Assembly: GCA_035761805.1 (NCBI GenBank)
Contig: DASTQL010000086.1
Span: forward strand, 1-10,910
DNA: 10,910 nt
Origin: DASTQL01 sp035761805
Lineage (GTDB): Bacteria; Actinomycetota; Actinomycetes; Jiangellales; Jiangellaceae
Direction of reading: 5' to 3'
Shown here: positions 5,597 through 10,910 of the stretch, in pieces
Layout of the letters: every line of letters begins with the position of its first letter
How positions within the stretch are numbered: position 1 is the stretch's first letter
Program-made: the position numbers and the translations under genes
Notes under the pieces: generated by a model
Told to the model about the DNA's origin: nothing
The model's input: only the letters and a program-made list of their open reading frames with translations
Databases searched by the model: none

Positions 5597-7279
5597 ATGG
5601 CCACCTCCGCGACACCCACCCGTCCCGCCACCAGTTCTTCCAACGGTCGACCGCGCGGCGAGGGCCAGTGGGCGCTGGGCCATCTCGAGCCGCTCAACGC
5701 CAACGAGCGGTTCAAGAAGGACGACGACGGACTGCACGTCCGGGCCCGGATCGAGAACGTCTACCGCCACACCGGCTTCGCCGGCATCGACCCGGCGGAC
5801 CTGCGCGGCCGCTTCCGCTGGTGGGGGCTCTACACGCAGCGCCGGCCAGGGATCCCCGGGGGGCGTACCGCGGTGCTCGAACCGCACGAGCTGGACGACG
5901 AGTACTTCATGCTGCGGATCCGCATCGACGGCGGTCAGCTCACGACCGCCCAGCTCCGGGTGATCGCGGACGTCTCCACCACGTACGGGAGGGACACCGC
6001 CGACATCACCGACCGGCAGAACGTCCAGCTGCACTGGGTCCGCGTCGAGGACGTCGCGGAGATCTGGTCGAGGCTCGAGGCGGTCGGTCTGTCGACCCAG
6101 GAGGCGTGCGGGGACACCCCGCGGGTCGTGCTCGGCTCGCCCGTCGCCGGAATCGCGGCCGACGAGGTGCTCGACGGCACGCCTGCCATCCGGGAGATCG
6201 AGCGGCGGTTCATCGGGTCGCCCGCCTTCTCGAACCTTCCCCGCAAGTTCAAGTCGGCCGTCAGCGGCCTACCCGACGTCGTCCACGAGACCAACGACGT
6301 CGCCTTCGTCGGCGTGGAGCACGAGGAGCACGGGCCGGGGTTCGACGTGTGGGTCGGAGGGGGCCTGTCGACCAACCCTCGACTTGCCCAGCGTCTCGGC
6401 GCGTGGGTCTCGCTCGAGGAGGTCCCCGACGTGTGGGCCGCGGTCGTGGGCGCCTTCCGCGACTACGGCTACCGCAGGCTGCGGAGCCGGGCCCGGTTGA
6501 AGTTCCTCGTCGCCGACTGGGGGGTCGAGCGGTTCCGCGGGGTGGTCGAGACGGAGTACCTGGGGCGACCACTCCTCGACGGCCCTCCACCGCCGGTGCC
6601 AGACCGGCCGCACGACCACGTCGGGGTCCACCGCCAGGTGGACGGGCGGTCTTACGTGGGCGTGGCACCTCTGGTCGGCCGGGTCTCGGGCACCCTGTTC
6701 GCCAAGGTGGCCGACGCGGCGGAGGCCCACGGGTCGCGGCGGGTGCGACTGACCCCGCACCAGAAGCTCGTCGTCCTCGACGTCGACCCCGACCGCGTGG
6801 AGTCCCTCGTCGCGGCCTTCGACGCCTTGGGCCTGCCGGCGCGCCCCTCGGTGCTGCGGCAGCACACCATGGCGTGCACCGGCCTGGAGTACTGCAAGCT
6901 CGCGATCGTCGAGACCAAGGGCCTCGCCGCCGCGACCGTCGCCGAGCTCGAGCACCGGCTCGCCGACATCGAGCCGCTGCTCGACGTCCCCGTGAGCCTG
7001 CACGTCAACGGCTGCCCCAACTCCTGCGCCCGCATCCAGGTCGCGGACATCGGCCTCAAGGGGCAGGTCGTCGGCGGCGAGGACGGCTTCCAGGTGCACC
7101 TCGGGGGCGGTGTCGGACTCGACGCCGGGTTCGGCCGCAAGCTGCGTGGCCACAAGGTGACCGCCGCCCAGCTACCCGACTACGTCGAGCACCTGGTCCG
7201 GGCTTTCGTCGCCGGCCGCGAGCCCGGGGAGCGGTTCGCCGCCTGGGTGGCCCGGGCCGACGAGGAGGTGCTCCGGTGA
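5597..7279 (+). CDS. sirA: Ferredoxin-dependent sulfite reductase (siroheme, 4Fe-4S)
   Basis: This 560-aa cytoplasmic enzyme reduces sulfite to sulfide by six electrons from ferredoxin. It has the duplicated nitrite/sulfite reductase fold. The first half carries the siroheme-binding blocks TDRQNVQLHW (138-147) and CGDTPRVVLGSPVAG (171-185). The [4Fe-4S]/siroheme ligands are C427 and C433 (ACTGLEYCK) with C473 and C477 (NGCPNSC). Y79 in WWGLYTQR and C171 are 92 residues apart, the same spacing as the cross-linked Tyr69 and Cys161 of the M. tuberculosis enzyme, which supports sulfite over nitrite as substrate. The Ser/Thr/Pro-rich first 20 residues are probably disordered. The ATG has GAGGA 7 nt upstream. 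It is the first structural gene of the operon and its stop overlaps the next start as GTGA. Ferredoxin-nitrite reductase is the alternative reading; the cysH-cysC-cysD-cysN context argues for sulfite. Confidence 0.93.
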   Translation: MATSATPTRPATSSSNGRPRGEGQWALGHLEPLNANERFKKDDDGLHVRARIENVYRHTGFAGIDPADLRGRFRWWGLYTQRRPGIPGGRTAVLEPHELDDEYFMLRIRIDGGQLTTAQLRVIADVSTTYGRDTADITDRQNVQLHWVRVEDVAEIWSRLEAVGLSTQEACGDTPRVVLGSPVAGIAADEVLDGTPAIREIERRFIGSPAFSNLPRKFKSAVSGLPDVVHETNDVAFVGVEHEEHGPGFDVWVGGGLSTNPRLAQRLGAWVSLEEVPDVWAAVVGAFRDYGYRRLRSRARLKFLVADWGVERFRGVVETEYLGRPLLDGPPPPVPDRPHDHVGVHRQVDGRSYVGVAPLVGRVSGTLFAKVADAAEAHGSRRVRLTPHQKLVVLDVDPDRVESLVAAFDALGLPARPSVLRQHTMACTGLEYCKLAIVETKGLAAATVAELEHRLADIEPLLDVPVSLHVNGCPNSCARIQVADIGLKGQVVGGEDGFQVHLGGGVGLDAGFGRKLRGHKVTAAQLPDYVEHLVRAFVAGREPGERFAAWVARADEEVLR

Positions 7280-7425
7280 GCGAGACCCGCACGCCGGTGC
7301 TCTTCTGTCCCTTCTGCGCGGAGGAGGACCTGCATCCCCACGAGGCCTCCCACGGAGCCTGGGAGTGCCGCTCCTGCCTGCGGGTCTTCACGGTGCGGCT
7401 GCTCGGCCTGGCGGTGCACCGGTGA
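7276..7425 (+). CDS. Mini zinc-ribbon protein within the sulfur operon
   Basis: The 49-aa product has two CxxC knuckles, C11-PF-C14 and C31-RS-C34, separated by a His/Glu-rich stretch (HPHEASHGAWE, 20-30). This is a compact zinc-ribbon or rubredoxin-like metal site. A hydrophobic, basic tail (VFTVRLLGLAVHR) follows. The GTG start has GAGGAGG 7 nt upstream and overlaps the sirA stop; its own stop overlaps the cysH start, both as GTGA. I recall an equivalent small hypothetical gene between the sulfite reductase and cysH genes of Streptomyces coelicolor (around SCO6101), so it is probably a conserved operon member. Its role is unknown; help in Fe-S or siroheme handling, or a small electron carrier, are guesses. 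Confidence 0.85.
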   Translation: MSETRTPVLFCPFCAEEDLHPHEASHGAWECRSCLRVFTVRLLGLAVHR

Positions 7426-8117
7426 ACCTGCGCCGAGTTTCAGAGCAGGCCGAGCGGGAGCTGGAGGGCGCCCCGGCGGAGGACGTCCTGGCCTGGGCCG
7501 CGAGCACCTTCGGCCCTCGCTTCGCGGTCGCATCCTCGATGCAGGACGCGGTGCTGCCCCACCTGGCCTCCCGCGTGGCGCCCGGTGTGGACGTGCTCTT
7601 CGTCGACACCGGCTACCACTTCGCCGAGACCATGGGGACGAGGGACGCCGTCGCCGCGACCCTCCCCGTCCGGGTCCTGACGCTGACACCGACGCGGACG
7701 GTCGCCGAGCAGGACGCCGAGCACGGGCCCCGCCTGCACGACCGGGACCCCGACCTCTGCTGCGCCCTGCGCAAGGTCGCGCCGGTGGACGCCGTGCTCG
7801 CCTCGTACGACGCGTGGGCGACCGGCATCCGCCGGGTGGAGGCGCCGACCCGGGCGGGCACGCCGGTCGTCTCGTACGACCGCGGACGAGGCAAGGTCAG
7901 GGTCGCCCCGCTGGCCGCCTGGACCGACGACGACGTGCGCGCTTACGTCCTCGAGCACGGGGTGCTCGTCAACCCCTTGCTCGAGGACGGCTACCCGTCC
8001 GTGGGTTGCGAACCCTGCACGCGCCGGCCCGCGCCCGGTGCCGATCCCCGCAGCGGACGCTGGGCCGGGCTCGCCAAGACGGAGTGCGGGATCAACACGG
8101 AAGCGAGGACCGGGTGA
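7422..8117 (+). CDS. cysH: Adenylylsulfate (APS) reductase, Fe-S type
   Basis: This 231-aa thioredoxin-dependent enzyme reduces APS to sulfite and AMP. The PP-loop-type start is SSMQDAVLPHL (38-48), followed by FVDTGYHF (60-67). C113-C114 in DLCCALRKV and C196/C199 in VGCEPCTRR are the four [4Fe-4S] ligands that mark APS rather than PAPS specificity. The catalytic cysteine is C222 in KTECGINTE; the family usually shows ECGLH, so the next positions differ. The length fits bacterial APS reductases. The GTG overlaps the stop of the zinc-ribbon gene and lacks its own strong ribosome site, so it is probably translationally coupled. Its stop overlaps the cysC start as GTGA. Confidence 0.93.
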   Translation: MNLRRVSEQAERELEGAPAEDVLAWAASTFGPRFAVASSMQDAVLPHLASRVAPGVDVLFVDTGYHFAETMGTRDAVAATLPVRVLTLTPTRTVAEQDAEHGPRLHDRDPDLCCALRKVAPVDAVLASYDAWATGIRRVEAPTRAGTPVVSYDRGRGKVRVAPLAAWTDDDVRAYVLEHGVLVNPLLEDGYPSVGCEPCTRRPAPGADPRSGRWAGLAKTECGINTEARTG

Positions 8118-8701
8118 CCGCGACAGGCTCGACGACCGCGACCCGAACCACCACCCGGACCACCACCCGGACTGGGGCCACCGTCTGGTTGACCGGCCTG
8201 CCGTCCGCGGGCAAGAGCACGGTCGCGCACGGCCTCGCGGACCGGCTGGCCGCCGACGCGGTGCCGGTGCAGGTGCTCGACGGGGACCAGGTCCGTCCCC
8301 ACCTGTCGGGTGGGCTCGGCTTCAGCCGAGAGGACCGCGACACCAACGTGCGGCGGATCGGCTGGGTGGCGGGCCTGCTGGCCCGGCACGGCGTGACGGT
8401 CCTCGTCCCGGTCATCGCTCCCTACGCCGCCACCCGCGAGGCGGTGCGTCGCCAGCACGAGCGAGACGGCCTCCCGTACCTGGAGGTACACGTGGCCACG
8501 AGCCTGGCTGCGGCCCGCCGTCGGGACGTCAAGGGGTTGTACGCCCTCGCCGCGGCCGGCGAGCTGCACGCTCTGACCGGCGTCGACGATCCCTACGAGC
8601 CTCCCGTGGTCCCCGACGTGGTGCTCGACACCGAGGGCAGCGGCGTCGAGGAGACCGTCACCCACCTGTACTCGGCGCTGGTCGAGAGGGGTCTGCTGTG
8701 A
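8114..8701 (+). CDS. cysC: Adenylylsulfate kinase (APS kinase)
   Basis: The 195-aa enzyme phosphorylates APS to PAPS, the donor for sulfotransferases. Walker A GLPSAGKST (28-36), DGDQVRPHLS (56-65), LGFSREDRDTNVRRIGWVA (68-86) and KGLYALAAAGELHALTGVDD (140-159) are all present. IAPY (101-104) occupies the position of the ISP(H/Y) block, so the serine that is phosphorylated in E. coli CysC is alanine here; other active APS kinases tolerate this. The first 23 residues are a Thr-rich extension with a TTTR tandem repeat, probably disordered. GTG overlaps the cysH stop, with GAGGA only 4 nt upstream; a later start is not obvious because none precedes the Walker motif in a better context. The cysD start overlaps its stop. 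Confidence 0.92.
   Translation: MTATGSTTATRTTTRTTTRTGATVWLTGLPSAGKSTVAHGLADRLAADAVPVQVLDGDQVRPHLSGGLGFSREDRDTNVRRIGWVAGLLARHGVTVLVPVIAPYAATREAVRRQHERDGLPYLEVHVATSLAAARRRDVKGLYALAAAGELHALTGVDDPYEPPVVPDVVLDTEGSGVEETVTHLYSALVERGLL
8147..8170 (+). repeat. 12-bp perfect tandem repeat at the 5' end of cysC
   Basis: Two exact copies of ACCACCACCCGG encode Thr-Thr-Thr-Arg twice, and the preceding ACCCGA continues the pattern imperfectly. The unit is a multiple of three, so copy-number change by slippage would keep the reading frame and only alter the length of the N-terminal Thr-rich extension of CysC. Confidence 0.8.
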
Positions 8702-9600
8702 CCACGTACGTGCTGGACGGCGTCGAGGCCCTGGAGAGCGAAGGGATCCACGTCCTCCGCGAGGTGGCGGCGGAGTTCGAGCGGCCGGTCCTGCTCTTCT
8801 CGGGAGGCAAGGACTCGGTGGTCATGCTCCACCTGGCGCGTAAGGCGTTCTGGCCGGCGCCCGTCCCGTTCCCGGTGCTGCACGTCGACACCGGCCACAC
8901 CTTCCCCGAGGTCCTCGCCTACCGCGACGCGACGGTCGAGCGGCTGGGCGTCCGCTTGCTGGTGGCGGACGTCGGGTCCTACGTGGCCGACGGCCGGCTG
9001 CGCGAGCGGGCGGACGGGACGCGGAACCCGCTGCAGACGGTCCCGTTGCTCGACGCGATCGCCGAGCACCGCTTCGACGCCGTCTTCGGCGGCGGTCGCC
9101 GCGACGAGGAGAAGGCCCGCGCCAAGGAGCGGATCCTCAGCCTGCGCGACGAGTTCGGCCAGTGGGACCCGCGGAACCAGCGCCCGGAGCTGTGGTCGCT
9201 CTACAACGGCCGCCACCGGCCGGGCGAGCACGTCCGGGTCTTCCCGCTGTCCAACTGGACCGAGCTGGACGTGTGGCGCTACGTCCGGCAGGAGCGCATC
9301 GAGCTGCCGCCCATCTACTTCGCGCACCGGCGGCGAGTCTTCCTCCGTGACGGCATGTGGCTCGCCGAGGGGCCCTGGTCCCGACCCCGGCCCGGTGAGG
9401 AGGTCGCCGAGTGCACCGTGCGCTACCGGACGGTGGGCGACATGTCGTGCACGGGGGCCGTGCTGTCCGAGGCCGTGAGCGTCGACGAGGTGCTCGCCGA
9501 GGTCGCCGCCAGCCGCCTCACCGAGCGCGGAGCCACGCGGGCCGACGACCGGCTGTCCGAGGCCGCCATGGAGGACCGCAAGCGGGAGGGCTACTTCTGA
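8698..9600 (+). CDS. cysD: Sulfate adenylyltransferase subunit 2 (ATP sulfurylase small subunit)
   Basis: This 300-aa catalytic subunit of heterodimeric ATP sulfurylase forms APS and pyrophosphate from ATP and sulfate. It is an ATP pyrophosphatase (PP-loop) protein: SGGKDS at 35-40, then FPVLHVDTGHTFPE. FGGGRRDEEKARAKER, the VFPLSNWTELDVWRYV block, IELPPIYFAHRR and the terminal MEDRKREGYF are all family signatures, and the length is canonical. The GTG overlaps the cysC stop as GTGA and has GAGAGGGG 6 nt upstream. It works in a complex with CysN, whose gene starts within the last base of its stop codon. Confidence 0.96.
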   Translation: MTTYVLDGVEALESEGIHVLREVAAEFERPVLLFSGGKDSVVMLHLARKAFWPAPVPFPVLHVDTGHTFPEVLAYRDATVERLGVRLLVADVGSYVADGRLRERADGTRNPLQTVPLLDAIAEHRFDAVFGGGRRDEEKARAKERILSLRDEFGQWDPRNQRPELWSLYNGRHRPGEHVRVFPLSNWTELDVWRYVRQERIELPPIYFAHRRRVFLRDGMWLAEGPWSRPRPGEEVAECTVRYRTVGDMSCTGAVLSEAVSVDEVLAEVAASRLTERGATRADDRLSEAAMEDRKREGYF

Positions 9601-10910
9601 TGGGCGACGGCACGCTGCTTCGGCTCGCGACGGCAGGCTCCGTGGACGACGGCAAGTCCACGCTCGTAGGCAGGCTGCTCCACGACACGAGGTCCGTCCT
9701 GGCTGACCAGCTCGAGGCCGTGGAGCGGGTCAGCCGGGACCGGGGTCTCGACCGCGCCGATCTGGCGTTGCTCACCGACGGGCTGCGTGCCGAGCGGGAG
9801 CAAGGCATCACGATCGACGTGGCCTACCGCTACTTCGCCACCGCCCGCCGCACCTTCGTGCTCGCCGACTGCCCCGGCCACGTGCAGTACACGCGGAACA
9901 CCGTCACGGGTGCGTCCACGGCGGACGTGGTCGTGGTGCTCGTCGACGCGCGGAACGGCGTGGTCGAGCAGACCCGCCGTCACCTGGCGGTCGCCGCGCT
10001 GCTGCGGGTCCCGCACGTCGTGCTGGCCGTGAACAAGATCGACCTCGTCGGGTTCGACCAGGCCTGGGTGACCGCGATCGCCAAGGAGGTGGCGGGCCTG
10101 GCCGAGGAGCTCGGCGTCCTCGACGTGCGGACGCTCCCCGTGTCGGCCCTGGACGGCGACAACGTCGTGACCCGCTCCGAGCGCACACCCTGGTACGACG
10201 GGCCGACGCTGCTCGAGTACCTCGAGACCGTCCCGCTCGACGTCGACCCGCGGCACGAGACCTTCCGGTTCCCGGTCCAGTACGTCCTACGGCCGCAGTC
10301 GGGCGACCGGTCCGGAGGGCACCGGGACTACCGCGCGTACGCCGGCCAGGTCGCCACCGGTGTGGTTCGCGTCGGCGACGAGGTGGTCGTCCTCCCGTCC
10401 GGCCGACGCACCACCGTGGCCGGCCTCGACACTGCGGACGGCCCCCTGGACCAGGCCTTCGCCCCGCAGTCGGTGGCGGTGCGCCTCACCGACGACCTCG
10501 ACGTCTCCCGCGGCGACCTGCTGGCGCACCCCGAGGGAACCCCGGCGGTCACCCAGGACCTCGAGGCTACGGTGTGCTGGCTGGCCGAGCGGGAGCTGCG
10601 TCCGGGCGCTCGCCTGCTGCTCAAGCACGGCACCCGGACGGTCCGCGCGGTGGTGCGCGAGATCCGCTCGCGCCTCGAGCTGGACCCCGTGGCCGGCAGC
10701 CCGGCGCAGTCCCTGGCTCTCAACGACATCGGCCGGGTCGTGCTCCGGCTGGCCGCCCCGGTGGCCGCAGACCCCTACGCGGTGAGCCGACGGACGGGGT
10801 CGTTCCTGCTCATCGACGACCACGACGGCTGGACGCTCGCCGCCGGGATGGTCGGGGACCCGATGGGCGAGGGGCGTCGGCGATGTTCGCCGGAGGCAGC
10901 CACCTCCGCC
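9600..10910 (+). CDS. cysN: Sulfate adenylyltransferase subunit 1 (GTPase), 3' end outside window
   Basis: The regulatory GTPase subunit of ATP sulfurylase; GTP hydrolysis drives APS formation by CysD. An EF-Tu-like G domain is visible: P-loop GSVDDGKST (13-21), switch region LTDGLRAEREQGITIDVAYRYF (58-79), DCPGH (90-94) and NKID (145-148). It is followed by two beta-barrel domains (from about residue 220), including FPVQYVLRP and SLALNDIGRVVL. Starts at ATG in a TGATG overlap with cysD, with GGGAGGG 9 nt upstream. The frame is open for 437 codons to the window edge. The text past SFLLIDDHDGWTLAAGMV already matches the usual end of CysN, so only a few residues should be missing. A fused APS kinase domain is unlikely because cysC is a separate gene here. 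Confidence 0.95.
   Translation, partial: MGDGTLLRLATAGSVDDGKSTLVGRLLHDTRSVLADQLEAVERVSRDRGLDRADLALLTDGLRAEREQGITIDVAYRYFATARRTFVLADCPGHVQYTRNTVTGASTADVVVVLVDARNGVVEQTRRHLAVAALLRVPHVVLAVNKIDLVGFDQAWVTAIAKEVAGLAEELGVLDVRTLPVSALDGDNVVTRSERTPWYDGPTLLEYLETVPLDVDPRHETFRFPVQYVLRPQSGDRSGGHRDYRAYAGQVATGVVRVGDEVVVLPSGRRTTVAGLDTADGPLDQAFAPQSVAVRLTDDLDVSRGDLLAHPEGTPAVTQDLEATVCWLAERELRPGARLLLKHGTRTVRAVVREIRSRLELDPVAGSPAQSLALNDIGRVVLRLAAPVAADPYAVSRRTGSFLLIDDHDGWTLAAGMVGDPMGEGRRRCSPEAATSA

Noticed and set aside
5545..7425. 626-codon frame overlapping the whole sulfite reductase in another phase
   Set aside because: Only its last 49 codons (from 7276) read as a sensible protein, the zinc-ribbon gene; the rest is a shadow of sirA.
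1..10910. Search for CRISPR arrays, insertion sequences, attachment sites, tRNA or rRNA genes
   Set aside because: I saw no regularly spaced repeats, transposase or integrase motifs, terminal inverted repeats or structural RNA genes; base composition and codon style look uniform, with no sign of a recently acquired island.

Overview
The window is very GC-rich and densely coded. It has many GTG starts, GTGA start/stop overlaps and apparently leaderless promoters, and it carries an actinobacterial-type sulfur assimilation operon headed by a short cysteine-type leader peptide. This points to a high-GC actinobacterium. The genus cannot be fixed from sequence alone; Nocardioides-like or Intrasporangiaceae-like lineages would fit.

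Left part (1-3475): an MFS exporter (+) is preceded by a possible 14-codon leader ORF and a short palindrome. It converges on, and overlaps the 3' end of, a circularly permuted GTPase of the RsgA family (-). Upstream of rsgA on the same strand lies a YihY/BrkB-family membrane protein (-).

Middle (3476-5406): a 57-bp divergent spacer separates the YihY gene from an AidB-like acyl-CoA dehydrogenase (+). Each gene has TACGGT exactly 6 nt before its GTG, which suggests two divergent leaderless promoters. Converging on aidB is a 40-codon Cys-rich gene (-) that is easy to miss. It is divergent from the sulfur operon leader.

Right part (5407-10910): a leader peptide containing Met-Met-Cys-Met, a GC-rich hairpin, then sulfite reductase, a mini zinc-ribbon protein, cysH (Fe-S APS reductase type), cysC, cysD and cysN. 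All the structural genes overlap by 4 nt or 1 nt, so they form one tightly coupled transcription unit. CysN and CysD activate sulfate to APS, CysH reduces APS to sulfite, and SirA reduces sulfite to sulfide for cysteine synthesis. CysC makes PAPS from the same APS. Expression is probably attenuated in response to cysteine (and perhaps methionine) supply through the leader peptide. cysN runs off the right edge.

Most of this is recognisable housekeeping biology. The parts most worth a second look are the small genes and the regulatory DNA: the Cys-rich 40-mer, the MMCM leader with its hairpin, the paired leaderless promoters, and the zinc-ribbon protein embedded in the operon.
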